NCBI RefSeq assembly: GCF_042186555.1
Contig: NC_133334.1
Span: 24,971,794 to 25,035,793, forward strand
Length of the DNA: 64,000 nt
DNA from: Aquarana catesbeiana
Taxonomy: Eukaryota; Chordata; Amphibia; Anura; Ranidae
Direction: 5' to 3'
Positions 53,640-64,000 of the stretch are shown here, piece by piece; the stretch's first letter is position 1, and the number at the start of each line of letters is the position of its first letter. The translations under genes and the position numbers were made by a program. The notes under the pieces were generated by a model. The model saw only the letters and a list, made by a program, of their open reading frames with translations. It searched no databases and had not been told where the DNA came from.

Positions 53640-54735
53640 GGGTTGATTTACTAAATGTTGAGAGTGCAAAATCTGGTGCAGCTGTACATGGTGGCCAATC
53701 GGCTTCTAGTTTCAGCTTGTTCCATTAACCACTTCAGCCCCGGAAGGATTTACCCCCTTCCTGACCAGGACCTTTTTTGGCGATACGGCACTGCTTCGTT
53801 TTAACTGACAATTGCTCGGTCTTGCAACGTTGTACCCAAACAAAATTGACGTCTTTTTTTGTTTATTTTTTTTCCCCTACAAATAGAGCTTTCTTTTGGT
53901 GGTATTTGATCACCTCTGCAGTTTTTATTTTTTGTGCTATAAACAAAAAAAGAGTAACAATTTTAAAAAGGAAAAGCAATATTTTTTACTTTTTGCTATA
54001 ATAAATATCCCCAAAAAAAAAAAAAAAAAAATTTCTTCCTTAGTTTAGGCCGATATGTATTCTTCTACATATTTTTGGTAAAAAAAAAAAAAAATCGCAA
54101 TAAGCGTAAATTTGGCTAAATTTATGGCATTTTTACTATCATTTTTAATTCGTAATGGCGGCAATCTGCGATTTTTCGTGACTGCGACATTGCGGCGGAC
54201 ACATCGGACACTTTTGACACTATTTTGGGACCATTGGCATTTATATAGCGATCAGTGCTATAAAAATGCACTGATTACTGTATAAATGTCACTGGCAGGG
54301 AAGCGGTTAAACACTAGGGGGTGATCAAGAGGTTAACTATATAAGTACCTGAAATAAATAAATAAAAAATAAATAACTGTGTTCCCTCAGTGTGTTCTAA
54401 CTGTAGGGGGGGGGTGGGCTCACTAGAACATGACAGATCACTGCTCTCGATCACTTGGAGCGGTAGATCTGTCATGTTGCCAGGCAGAACAGGGAAATGC
54501 CTTGTTTACATTGGCATCTCCCCGTTCTGCCTCTCCGTGACACGATCGCGGGACCCGCAGGCACACGGGTGTACGGGTACGTCGTTTTGCACACCCGTGC
54601 CACTTTGCCGACGTATATCGGCATGAGCCGGTCGCAAGTGGTTAAGCTTTGATAAAAAAAAAACCTGGAACCTGATTGGTTTCTATGCACAACTGCACCA
54701 GATTTTGCACTCAACTTTTAGTAAATTAACCCCCA
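53640..54735. mobile_element. TTTACTAAA MITE, copy 3, split by a TTAA element
   Basis: Left part GATTTACTAAATGTTGAGAG at 53644; right part GATTTTGCACTCAACTTTTA then GTAAATTAACCCC at 54694-54734. The two halves are separated by the 913-bp insertion. Confidence 0.85.
53729..54641. mobile_element. TTAA-flanked non-autonomous transposon, 913 bp (CCACTTCAGCC termini)
   Basis: TTAA at 53725-53728 and 54642-54645. The termini CCACTT and AAGTGG are inverted. It contains several A and T tracts and aaattgacgtctt, cgcaataagcgta and cacgatcgcggga phrases. No transposase. TTAA suggests piggyBac-type mobilisation (inference). Related fragments: 1-936 and 36540-36836. Confidence 0.82.
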
Positions 54736-55184
54736 AGTGTCATCCAGGAAGTGCATTAAATAAAGCCTAATTCTGGGCTTTAAATACCAATAAAGTGCAG
54801 TAAGTTGTTTTGACTAGTAATGCATTGAGAAATAAGACTCATATTTAGTTAACAGAGTAAGCAAAGATAAACACATTTCATAATGATTTAGCTGTGGAGA
54901 AGTCGATGAAAGGATTTGATTTCTAATTTGAGCATTGAGACATTTTGGAAAATTTGTAATCATGTCTTGCAAAGGACCTTCTACATCAGCCATTCTCATT
55001 CAGAGTTCTGTTGAATCCCAGGGTTCCTCCAGAGGTTGCTAAAGTTTCTTGAGCTGTGGCTGATTGACCGCCCATCTGATGGTACCCGCATAAATATGGG
55101 TCCAATGTAACTTGGCAGAGAAAGCAACATAATGGCTGTGATTTTTTTTTTTTTTTTCTCATAGTCTGTAGGAGTGGTGGTCTG

Positions 55185-57146
55185 ATCACCACTGTAAGTG
55201 GGCAAATTTTCCCACTGACCACCAATGTAAGGGACATTCTTCCCACTGACCACCAATGTAAGGGACATTCTTCCCACTGATCACAAATGTAAGGAGCATT
55301 CTTCTCACTGATCACCAATGTAAGGATTTGATTTACTAAAACTGGAGAGTGCAAAATAAGGTGCAGCTGTGCATAGAAACCAATCGGCTCCCAGGCTTTT
55401 TTTGTCAAAGCTTAATTGAACAAGCTGAAGTTAGAAGTTGATTGGCTACCAAGCACAGTTGCACCAGATTTTGCACACTCCAGTTTTTGTAACTCAACCC
55501 CTAAGGGTCATTCTTCCCACTGACAACCAATGTAAGGAACATTCTCCCTACTGATCACCAATGTAAGGAGCATTCTTCTCACTGATCACCAATGTAAGGG
55601 GCATTCTTCTCACTGATCACCAATGTAAGGAGCATTCTTCTCACTGATCACCAATGTAAGGAACATTCTTCCCACTGATCACCAATGTAAGGAGCATTCT
55701 TCTCACTGATCACCAATGTAAGGAACATTCTTCTCACTGATCACCAATGTAAGGAACATTCTTCTCACTGATCACCAATGTAAGGAACATTCTTCTCACT
55801 GATCACCAATGTAAGGAACATTCTTCTCACTGATCACCAATGTAAGGAACATTCTTCTCACTGATCACCAATGTAAGGAACATTCTTCCCACTGATCACC
55901 AATGTAGGGGACATTCTTCCCACTGATCACCAATGTAAGGGGCATTCTTCTCACTGATCACCAATGTAAGGAACATTCTTCCCACTGATCACCAATGTAA
56001 GGAGCATTCTTCTCACTGATCACCAATGTAAGGGACATTCTTCTCACTGATCACCAATGTAAGGAACATTCTTCTCACTGATCACCAATGTAAGGAACAT
56101 TCTTCTCACTGATCCCCAATGTAAGGGGCATTCTTCTCACTGATCACCAATGTAAGGAACATTCTTCCCACTGATCACCAATGTAAGGAGCGTTCTTCCC
56201 ACTGATCACCAATGTAAGGGACATTCTTACCACCCATTATACAGTAGAAGGTGGTTCCCTGAGACCTGAAAATTACAGTTGGGAAAGGCTGATCTATATT
56301 GTACTGCAATCGAATCAACACACAGATATGAACTATCAAGAAGCAGAAGTTGTGAAACCCATATCATACAAAGTAATAAGTGGACATGATCTCATATAAG
56401 TTTGGGAGAGAATGGTGTCCCTTTAATTACTACACACCTGACATATATTAACCTCGCATTCCCAAGCACAGTTGCACCAGATTTTGCACTCTCCAGTTTT
56501 CGTAACTCAACCCCTAAGGGTCATTCTTTCCACTGACCACCAATGTAAGGAGCATTCTTCCCACTGATCACCAATGTAAGGAACATTCTTCCCACTGATC
56601 ACCAATGTAAGGAACATTCTTCCCACTGATCACCAATGTAAGGAGCATTCTTCCCACTGATCACCAATGTAAGGGGCATTCTTCCCACTGATCACCAATG
56701 TAAGGAGCATTCTTCCCACTGATCACCAATGTAAGGAACATTCTTCCCACTGATCACCAATGTAAGGGGCATTCTTCCCACTGATCACCAATGTAAGGGG
56801 CATTCTTCCCACTGATCACCAATGTAAGGAGCATTCTTCTCACTGATCACCAATGTAAGGAACATTCTTCTCACTGATCACCAATGTAAGGAACATTCTT
56901 CTCACTGATCACCAATGTAAGGAACATTCTTCTCACTGATCACCAATGTAAGGAACATTCTTCTCACTGATCACCAATGTAAGGGACATTCTTCTCACTG
57001 ATCACCAATGTAAGGGACATTCTTCTCACTGATCACCAATGTAAGGAACATTCTTCTCACTGATCACCAATGTAAGGGACATTCTTCTCACTGATCACCA
57101 ATGTAAGGAACATTCTTCTTACTGATCCCCAATGTAAGGACATTCT
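55185..57146. repeat. 31-bp minisatellite in three blocks with a higher-order duplication
   Basis: Unit CACTGATCACCAATGTAAGG plus AACATTCTTCT, 31 bp. Blocks: 55185-55325 (about 4.5 units), 55505-56232 (about 23) and 56521-57146 (about 20). Blocks 2 and 3, each preceded by AAGCACAGTTGCACCAGATT and followed by GGTGGTTCCCTGAGACCTGA and about 230 bp of identical flank, form a roughly 0.95-kb tandem duplication (about 55455-56463 and 56464-57380). No unique spacers. Confidence 0.97.
55327..55500. mobile_element. TTTACTAAAACTGGAG MITE, copy 4, inside the minisatellite
   Basis: GATTTACTAAAACTGGAGAG at the left, TTGCACACTCCAGTTTTTGT at the right. It separates blocks 1 and 2. The right 55 bp was carried along in the higher-order duplication (copy at 56464-56515). 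Confidence 0.9.
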
Positions 57147-57380
57147 TACCACTAACTATAGAAGGTGGTTCCCTGAGACCTGAAAATTAAAGTTGGGAAA
57201 GGCTGATCTATATTGTACTGCAATCGAATCAACACACAGATATGAACTATCAAGAAGCAGAAGTTGTGAAACCCATATCATACAAAGTAATAAGTGGACA
57301 TGATCTCATATAAGTTCGGGAGAGAATGGTGTCCCTTTTAATTACTACACACCTGACCTATATTAACCTCGTATTCCCAA

Positions 57381-58547
57381 CCACACATTGCAGAGTACTT
57401 CTTTGCTTTTCCACACAGAGAATAGACATGTGTCGATGACGAGGACAAAGCTGGAAGTGCCAGTTTTGTTTCTCATCTCAAGCTTCATTTTTGATTCATT
57501 GTCCAGTGGCTGGGCAGTCTTTAGTTTCCCCAACATTTTATTTCTTTAGACCCAGCTCCATCCAAATCTATAAGGTTTTTATAAGAATATAACAGAAGCA
57601 CCAATCCAAAAGAGTCTAAAATAAGTTGTTCTTTGGCAACCTCACATAAAACAGCCGATGCGTTTCGGGGGACAAAAAGCTCCCCCTTCATCAGGGCTTT
57701 AAGAGTTAAATCAGCTTACAAGAAATCAAGAATGCTCTTTGGCAAAATGGTCTGTATTCAAATGTATATTAAAGTTTTTATGCCCCTTGTTCCCAAACAC
57801 TTACCCGTGGTCTCTTGTCACCACTGCCGGGGTCTACCCATCTGTGCCACTTCCATGATCTTCTGGGTTCTGGAGGAGGCTACTGAGGGCAGTGGAGCCA
57901 TAGGCTCCTTCTGCCATCAGTCAAACTACTGGGAGGAGGGAGGCTTGTCCATGAATGGGCTGGGCCAATATGAAGTGGTATTGGCGTTTAACTCCACCCA
58001 GCTCCAGCCTGCCATACATTTTGACCTGGACCCCCAGGAGGGACACACTGCAGCTCAACAGCTCGGCATGCAAGGGGACCAGAAGGAAAAAAAAATTGCA
58101 AGGGTTTAATATTATAAGGAATCCAAAATGATCTGACAGTGGTCATGGCAAATTTTGCAGCAGTTTACTGAATTTTCTGTGGCGGTGGCAGGGTGTCCCA
58201 AGGACAGGAAGTGATGAGATATCTCTCTGATGGTAACAGAGACAGCAACAAAAGCACAATCCTTTATTCAAATGGGAAGCCTTAGAATGCCTTCCTGTCC
58301 TGGTGACACACAAACCCTCTCATTTCTTGTCCTAGTGGCACCCGGGAAAAGAAATGAAGAAAAACCTACCCAATGAGGAGAAAGAAAGCAAAAAAAAAAA
58401 AAAAAAGTTCTCTGCTCTCTCCTGTTTTTGTGTTCCTTTGTGGGCTCTCATGCACCGTACCTCACTGAACTGGCTCCTTGTGCTGTCCATCCTTCTCCCC
58501 GTCTGTGAGCAGTACCCATAATGTACCTAAATTTGTTTTCCTTGATC
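57381..58547. other. Intergenic sequence with a stem-loop module
   Basis: 57653-57699 is a module copy: CCGATGCGTTTCGGGGGACA then AAAAGCTCCCCCTTCATCAG, in which GGGGGA and TCCCCC can pair. The 158-codon ORF from 57633 starts inside it and shows no domain. A tracts at about 58390. Confidence 0.4.
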
Positions 58548-58642
58548 ACCAGCTCCATCTAGTGGCCATAAAGCGGTATTTTCCTGATTGCAGTATTAAA
58601 AGGAAAATACCACATCATGGCCACTAGATGGAGCTGATGATC
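58548..58642. mobile_element. Small palindromic MITE (CAGCTCCATCTAGTGGCCAT)
   Basis: CAGCTCCATCTAGTGGCCAT and, inverted, ATGGCCACTAGATGGAGCTG, with GGTATTTTCCT / AGGAAAATACC inside. It forms an almost perfect 95-bp hairpin. Flank atcac/gatgatca, no clear duplication. Confidence 0.85.
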
Positions 58643-59359
58643 ATAGGAAAATAAAAGTGTTAGGCAAATTGCAGGGATCATTTGTGATGGATGAATGCTT
58701 GAAGCATTAACACTGCAATTTTTTTAGACCCCTATGTCATTTAAAAAATACCTTTTTTTTTTTTTTTTTTTTTTTTTCAATATGTTTCTTAATGAACACA
58801 CATTGGTGTTTTTATATCTGTCTGGAGTTCAGCTTTAAATCTAAATGGAAATTTAATACTGTAAGTGGATGATGCTGATACTGGATTTCTCTCATACCCA
58901 GCAGCAAGATAACAAGGTTCAAGAAGTAGATGTGTCGGTTTTCTACAGGAAAGATGTGTGTGTTTTAGTACACGTTTTATCGATGTTCATTGCCGTCTCT
59001 GAAAGTGGTCACTACATTTAAAATGCAGATTGCAACAGTAAACGTGGAGGAACTGCAGGCTGAGCGTGGCTTTACTGACTTTTTCCATTATTAATATTGT
59101 AATTTTTTTTTATTCATTTTTAATCCTGGCTTTTGTCAAGAGACTCTATCAGATGTCTTTAACAAAGCAAAGAATAATATGCAACTGTGATATAACTCTT
59201 AGTAACATCTGTCCTTGTTTTTAAGGTTGTTAAAAAATTAAAGGTAACAAAAAAGAAAAAAGCTTTGAGATGCATGGACCAAAAACTGCTCAGGGCTTTG
59301 GGTCTTCTTCCAGGAATTGCTGTAGAGCCCTTGTCCACCAATCTCCCTTTTGTTGGTCG
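58643..59359. other. Intergenic sequence, unassigned
   Basis: T tract at 58751-58777 and the CTGGAGTTCAGCTTTAAA MITE end near 58820-58840. No gene recognised. Confidence 0.4.
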
Positions 59360-59758
59360 TTTCAGAAACCATGAAATCAGGCCGAGACAGAAGTACAGTT
59401 AAATCACACTTGTTTAATAATAAAAGAACAGAATCAAAACACAGCCAAAGTTCGGTAACCGGAACGGATAGTCAGCCAAATCAGAAGTCAGGGATCAATG
59501 TAGTGGAACAGCAAGCAGGATCTGGAGCCAGAAGGGATGTCAGCCAAGCAAGTCTTTAACAAGATCGCAGGAGATTGTCTCTGTGATGTTGACCAAGGCA
59601 AAGGCAGAGCTCCTCTGGACTGGATGGCTTAAGTTGGCAGGACTGACGAGCAGGATATCATAAACAGCTGAGTAACTGTGGAGAGAGATAGGAACTGGCA
59701 ATTAGCCAACAGCTGAGCGGCCAGCTCAGATAAGGAAGGGTTGAGCGCAGCCCTGACA
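59360..59758 (-). mobile_element. Solo LTR, 399 bp, copy 2
   Basis: Same element as 45167-45564. Flanked by the perfect 5-bp duplication GGTCG (59355-59359 and 59759-59763). The left end is TTTCAG where copy 1 has TGTCAA. No internal region next to it. Confidence 0.9.
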
Positions 59759-60403
59759 GGTCGAAACTGGGAACCCCCCCATTCACCAGCCATGATTGTA
59801 ACGCAAGAGAATCCCCAAACACACCCACAGCAGCCTCCTTTGTAGATTTCCTCCTACAAAAAGTTTGGTGAAGCTGCTTCATCAGACACCGGTCAGAATC
59901 GAACTTGATATGACTAGAAATGAGCAGAATTATTTTGATAAAATAGATTGTTACAAATTTACCATTTTGCAAAATTCAACCATTTACAAATTATATTTTA
60001 CAATTTTTATTTTTTTTTGGCTGCTTAGGCCATTTTTTTTTTTAATAGCAATCTTTATTGGTAAATTATTGTTAACCGTTACTTAACTTAATTATCCGTA
60101 TCAAATTAAATAGATATGTGTGCAGCAGACAAAGGCAAGGTTCACATATTTGAAAAAAGGAAAAGGCTTAGAACAAATTTGCTTGAAAAAAAACTATTTA
60201 TTTTTTTTTTTGGAGGATATACTTTTTTTTTTTAAATTTATTTTATTTTTTGCTTGGCGGAAGTGGTACATACGGTATTTAAATCCTTGATCATTGTGTA
60301 CGGTCGCTATAAATGTTTTCATTATGCGAAAAAAACATAGAATTTTGAAGCTAATAAGGTCCTCTTACCAAAAAAAAGGACTATCAGCTTCAAAATTTTT
60401 TTA
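59759..60403. other. AT-rich intergenic sequence with a short hairpin
   Basis: 60346-60395: TTTTGAAGCTAATAAGGTCC, loop of A, then GGACTATCAGCTTCAAAA. Otherwise A/T-rich, no gene. Confidence 0.45.
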
Positions 60404-60665
60404 TTTTTTTTTTACAAGAATTTTAAAAACAGTGAAATAAGTTAAACATTTTAAAGCAAACAAATAATCAAATCGAAAAAAGAAAAAAACCACAGAACCA
60501 CACTACTACCCTAAATATACCCCTTACCTTCGAAAAAAAAAAAGGGGGGTATATTTAGGGTAGATACGCATTGTTCTTCTTTTTTTTTTCATATTTAATT
60601 ATTATTTGTTTGCTTTAAAATGTTTAACTTATTTCACTGTTTTTAGAATTCTTGTGAAAAAAAAA
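60404..60665. repeat. AT-rich palindrome, arms about 75 bp with inner arms
   Basis: Outer CAAGAATTTTAAAAACAGTG, AAATAAGTTAAACATTTTAA and AGCAAACAAATAAT are inverted at the right. Inner pair CTACCCTAAATATACCCC / GGGGTATATTTAGGGTAG surrounds a short loop near 60535. Confidence 0.88.
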
Positions 60666-61149
60666 ATATCTAAAATTTTGAAGCTAATAAGGGTTCTCAA
60701 AGGCGAAGGATGTGTTTAGGGTAGGTAAGCATTTTTTTATTTGAACATTATCTGTGTGCTTTTGCATACAATTTTTATTTTTAGCTGTCTGGTGTTTTTT
60801 TGTTTTTTTTCTTCTTTCTGTAATGAAAACGTGAAATATTGAAGCTAAAAATGGTCCTTGTTATGTTAAAAGACAGTCCAAGGAAGTTTGAAAAGAGCTT
60901 CCAGGACCCTCAGGAGCCATTCAAAGCCCATTGCACCAAAACCACCTTCATTCAACCTACCCGTTCGACTCCAATACATTTCTCATGAATTTTCACCAAA
61001 ATTTCAGTAAAAAAAAGAAGTTCTCAGTTTCCCTCATCTGGGAACATGTTGCACAGAGAGAGGAAGTTGCACAGTAGGAAATCATGAAGCAGACCCACCC
61101 AGCTCGCATGTGAGGAGCGTTGTTAGGTCTGATTTTAAAGGTTGGGTTT

Positions 61150-62075
61150 GTGGATGATGGACTTTATAGGCATCACACAGGTAGAGATTTAAAATAAAAT
61201 GTATTATAACATACAAGACAATTGCATTAAAATTCATCAACTATTCACACAAATGCCTTGAAGCACAAACACACCACCTACATACATATACAGTGGAACC
61301 TCGGTTTGCGAGTAACGCGGTTAACGATCGTTTCGCAAAACGAGCACTGTATTTCTAAAAATCCTGACTCGGTTTGTGAGTGTTGTCTCGCAAAAGGAGC
61401 AGGATTCAGGCCAAAAGCGGTGTGCAGTACCGCTTTTGGCCTGAGGTGGGGGGGCGCTCCTGAGCCGAACAGCGCCGATCGTCGGCGTTCGGAAAAGCAC
61501 GGAAAGGCCCAAGGACAGTTCAGCTGACCTCGGCAAACCTCGGAAAGGCTTGTGAACGGAGTCAGCCGAAGTGTCCCTCGGGCCTTTTTGGCCGTTTCCG
61601 AGGCTCTCCGGCGCCCCTCCTGCCTCTGGCCGCATGCGGTATTGCATCCCTTTGAAGTCAATGCGGAGCAAATTATTTTCGTTTCCATTGACTTTAATGC
61701 GAAAACTCGCTTTGATGTGCGAGTACTTTGGATTACGAGCATTCTCCTGGAACGGATTATGCTCGTAATCCGAGGTTCCACTGTACAGTAAATTACAAAG
61801 GATGGAGAACCAATCAGGTCACTTTCCAATACTTCAGCTGAGTTATATTATGGCACACCGCCTTTTCATTCCTTTTATTAAGTATTGGAGAGTGACCTGA
61901 TTGGTCCCCCATCCTTCGTAATTTACTGTATATGTATGTAGGTGGTGTGTTTTGTGCTTCAAGGCATTTTTGTGAATAGTCAATGAATTTTACTGCAATT
62001 GTCTTGTATGTATGTCTTTGTAATACATTTTATTTTTAATCTATACCTGTTATGCCGATAAAGTCCATAATCCAC
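61150..62075. repeat. Palindromic repeat broken by a mariner-type MITE
   Basis: GATGGACTTTATAGGCATCA... CTTGAAGCACAAACACACCA at the left; TGGTGTGTTTTGTGCTTCAA ... at the right. A second arm pair, CAGTAAATTACAAAGGATGG (61787) and CCATCCTTCGTAATTTACTG (61910), continues it. Removal of 61291-61783 plus one TA restores the arm sequence. Confidence 0.88.
61291..61783. mobile_element. Mariner-type MITE (CAGTGGAACCTCGG termini, TA duplication)
   Basis: 493 bp. Left CAGTGGAACCTCGGTTTGCG, right CGTAATCCGAGGTTCCACTG. TA at 61289-61290 and 61784-61785. Inner inverted ggccaaaagcggt / accgcttttggcc. No transposase. The 183-codon minus-strand ORF is a read-through of the repeat. Confidence 0.92.
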
Positions 62076-62184
62076 AAACTTAACTTTTAAAATACAATTT
62101 ATTGGGACGCATTATATCCTTTATTTTCGTATCCACAGTACCACTCTGTGGCGATATGATTTCTAATCAAATAGTTAAGTCTAA

Positions 62185-62604
62185 GGCCCCTTTCACACTG
62201 GGGCGGTTTGCAGGCGTTATTGCGCTAAAAATAGCGCCTGCAAACCGCCCCTAAACAGCCTCCGCTGTTTGTTCAGTGTGAAAGCCCGAGGGCTTTCACA
62301 CTGAAGCGGTGCGCTGGCAGGAGAAGAAAAAATCTCCTGCAAGCCGCATCTTTGGAGCGGTGAAGGAGCGGTGTATTCACCGCTCCTAAACCGCTCCTGC
62401 CCATTGAAATCAATGGGACAGTGCGGCTATACTGCGGTAATACCGCGGCTATAGTCGCGCTATACGAGTGGTTTTAACCCTTTTTCGGCCACCAGCGGGG
62501 GGTTAAAACCGCACCGCTAGCGGCCGAATACCGCGGTAAAACAGCGCTAAAAATAGTGCTGTTTTACTGCCGACGACCCGTACCGCCCCAGTGTGAAAGG
62601 GGCC
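62185..62604. mobile_element. Harbinger-like MITE (GGCCCCTTTCACACTGGGGC termini, TAA duplication)
   Basis: 420 bp. The left terminus is inverted at the right as GCCCCAGTGTGAAAGGGGCC. TAA at 62182-62184 and 62605-62607. It contains several internal hairpins (ggcgctatttttagcgc type, ccgctcc/ggagcgg). Confidence 0.93.
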
Positions 62605-62607
62605 TAA

Positions 62608-63058
62608 GTGCAGTGAATTGTACATGGCTCAGTAAATACTTCAAATACCAGTGGCAGCTGGTGCTCCATTTGTTTGGGGGGGGGGGGGGGGGGCGGCAAA
62701 CAAACTCCCGCCAGATCTGTACTTGCCCTATCCAGGTCACGGCTTCCCCAGCTAATCTGGTCTTAAGACCCGCCTCCTGTCCTGATTGGCGGAGGAGAAG
62801 CCGGAAGATCATAGCAAATATTGATCACAAGTGGGTAGGGTTCGTCCCGAGCCCAACCTCTTTGAAGCCAATTAGAGTCTCAGACTCTAACCATGTGCTT
62901 AACTCATAGAAACCTATGAGTCTGGCACCCACGCATGGAGATTAGGAGGTGGCACATGGAGATTAGGGGGGCGGCGCCCCCTTATGAACCAGCCGCAGCT
63001 GTCAAATACTGAAACATAAAATTCATGAATTTTATTAGTCCGCAGGATTAGATATATA
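62608..63058. mobile_element. Dispersed repeat related to 16180-16790
   Basis: AGTGGCAGCTGGTGCTCCAT, an 18-nt G run (62676-62693), GCGGAGGAGAAGCCGGAAG and GGCGGCGCCCCCTTATGAAC then CAGCCGCAGCTG. The ends are roughly inverted. Family not determined. Confidence 0.5.
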
Positions 63059-63935
63059 CAGTGGGTAAAATAAGTATTGAACACGTCACCATTTTTCTAG
63101 GTAAATATATATCTAAAGGCGCTATTGGCATGACCTTTTCACCAAACGTCGGTAACAACCCGTGCAATCCATACATACAAATACAGTAAAACCTTGGATT
63201 GCGAGTATTATTAATTCCAGAAATATGCTTGTAATCCAAAGCACTTGTTTATCAAAGCAAATTTCCCCATAAGAAATAATGGAAACTCAAATGATTTGTT
63301 CCACAACCATTTATTCATAGGGCCTTCAGTTTATAGTCCATATAAAAAGATTATAGCAATGTGATGGTTGTGTAACCATAAAATGTCCATCCACAAATAG
63401 AAGCCTCTACAAGGGGATTAGAAGCAAAATCCAGCAGGAGCTCCAGAGTATAAAAGAGAAGAGAGGCGCAGTGTAGCAATATGTTGCTAAATGTTGTACC
63501 TTCATTAAATGTAACCATATTGCTACATTTAGAGGCGCCTCTCTTCTCTTTTATACTCAGTTGTGACATGACGCTACTTATATATCAAGACATTGCTTGT
63601 AGATCAAGTCAAAATATGTTTAAAAAATTGGCTTGTCTTGTAAAACGCTCTCAAACCAAGTTACACTCAAACGAAGGTTTTACTGTACGTTCAGAAATGA
63701 AGTTCTGTGTAATAAAATGGAAGGACACAGGAAAAAAGTATTGAACCCGCTAACTAAAATGTATTTAATACTTGGTACAAAATCCTTTGTTGGTAATGAC
63801 GGCTTGAAGACGCCTCCTGTATGGAGAAACGAGTTGATCAGGTGTGATTTTGGCCCATTCTTCCACACAGTCTTCAAATCTTGAAGGTTCCGAGGACCTC
63901 TTCTATGAACTCTGATCATAGAAGAGGCTTCCTTC
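63059..63935. mobile_element. Tc1/mariner element, left part, with nested MITE
   Basis: CAGTGGGTAAAATAAGTATT, then AAGGCGCTATTGGCATGACC, and after the nested element AAAAAGTATTGAACCCGC, TTTGTTGGTAATGACGGCTT, CCTCCTGTATGGAGAAACGA and GTTCCGAGGACCTCTTCTAT. Minus-strand coding would follow; only the end of the transposase is represented. No right terminus. Confidence 0.75.
63184..63685. mobile_element. Mariner-type MITE (CAGTAAAACCTTGG termini, TA duplication)
   Basis: 502 bp. Left CAGTAAAACCTTGGATTGCG, right ACGAAGGTTTTACTG. TA at 63182-63183 and 63686-63687. Internal inverted tagaagagaggcgc / gcgcctctcttct. Same family as 61291-61783 by its ends and by the cttgtaatccaaag phrase. Confidence 0.9.
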
Positions 63936-64000
63936 CATAGTTTGGAGACCACTACACTAAGGTAATATAACTTCAATGCAGGAAATGCACTACTGTATGT

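Noticed and set aside
55185..57146. CRISPR-like appearance of a regular 31-bp repeat
   Set aside because: Units are directly contiguous with no unique spacers, the DNA is vertebrate, and there are no cas genes.
57633..58109. 158-codon + strand ORF
   Set aside because: It starts inside the dispersed hairpin module and crosses unassigned sequence; no domain, probably chance.
61278..61829. 183-codon minus-strand ORF
   Set aside because: It is read through the mariner-type MITE and its flanks; the reading mirrors the inverted repeats.
48700..64000. A second host gene downstream of IRAG1 (LYVE1 and RNF141 lie near IRAG1 in mammals, from memory)
   Set aside because: I found no segment encoding a recognisable exon of any gene on either strand here; short unique exons could have been missed.

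Overview
The window is vertebrate nuclear DNA, almost certainly from an anuran amphibian and probably a ranid-type frog with a large, repeat-rich genome. The reasons are one conserved vertebrate gene with kilobase introns, Penelope-like, CR1-like, L1-like, Tc1 and hAT elements together, and several short inverted-repeat families that I associate with ranid frogs from memory. No prokaryotic features are present, and no tRNA or rRNA gene was recognised.

The only host gene I can support is the 3' half of IRAG1 (MRVI1, inositol 1,4,5-trisphosphate receptor-associated 1, the cGMP-kinase substrate), on the + strand. Eleven exons from 3817 to 48223 join in frame, with AG/GT splice sites and compatible phases throughout. 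They encode about 427 C-terminal residues: the conserved MRVI1-family coiled-coil block, two RxxS/RRxS phosphorylation-type motifs, an acidic segment and a C-terminal membrane anchor. The 5' exons lie upstream of the window. No second host gene is visible between 48.7 and 64 kb.

By region: 1-3.8 kb is intron with a TTAA-flanked transposon, a G-rich minisatellite and exon A. 4.3-8.7 kb holds a hAT MITE, a diverged satellite and a CR1-group LINE, each broken by hAT MITEs. 9.2-18.3 kb is one Penelope-like element (minus strand) split into seven coding blocks by a Harbinger-like MITE, TTAA MITE(s), an LTR, a foldback MITE, a hAT MITE and a 2.3-kb hAT element, most with target-site duplications I can read. 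18.9-19.3 kb is an L1-type LINE end. 20.97-24.02 kb is a 3.06-kb foldback-like element whose long inverted arms carry 36-bp tandem repeats facing each other.

24.5-36 kb carries exons C-H with a Tc1 element between inverted arms, a tandem duplication containing a poly(A) retroposon, and TA microsatellites. 36-48.2 kb carries exons I-K with a nearly full-length Tc1 element, a palindromic Tc1 derivative and LTRs. 48.8-64 kb is repeat-dominated: a palindromic Tc1, a 1.9-kb foldback, a palindromic hAT triplet, a 31-bp minisatellite with a higher-order duplication, a solo LTR, and mariner- and Harbinger-like MITEs.

The main value of the window is the relative chronology of insertions and the amount of inverted-repeat sequence inside one transcription unit. 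Coordinates of repeats without a readable target-site duplication are approximate. Family names are from memory of motifs, not from a database search.
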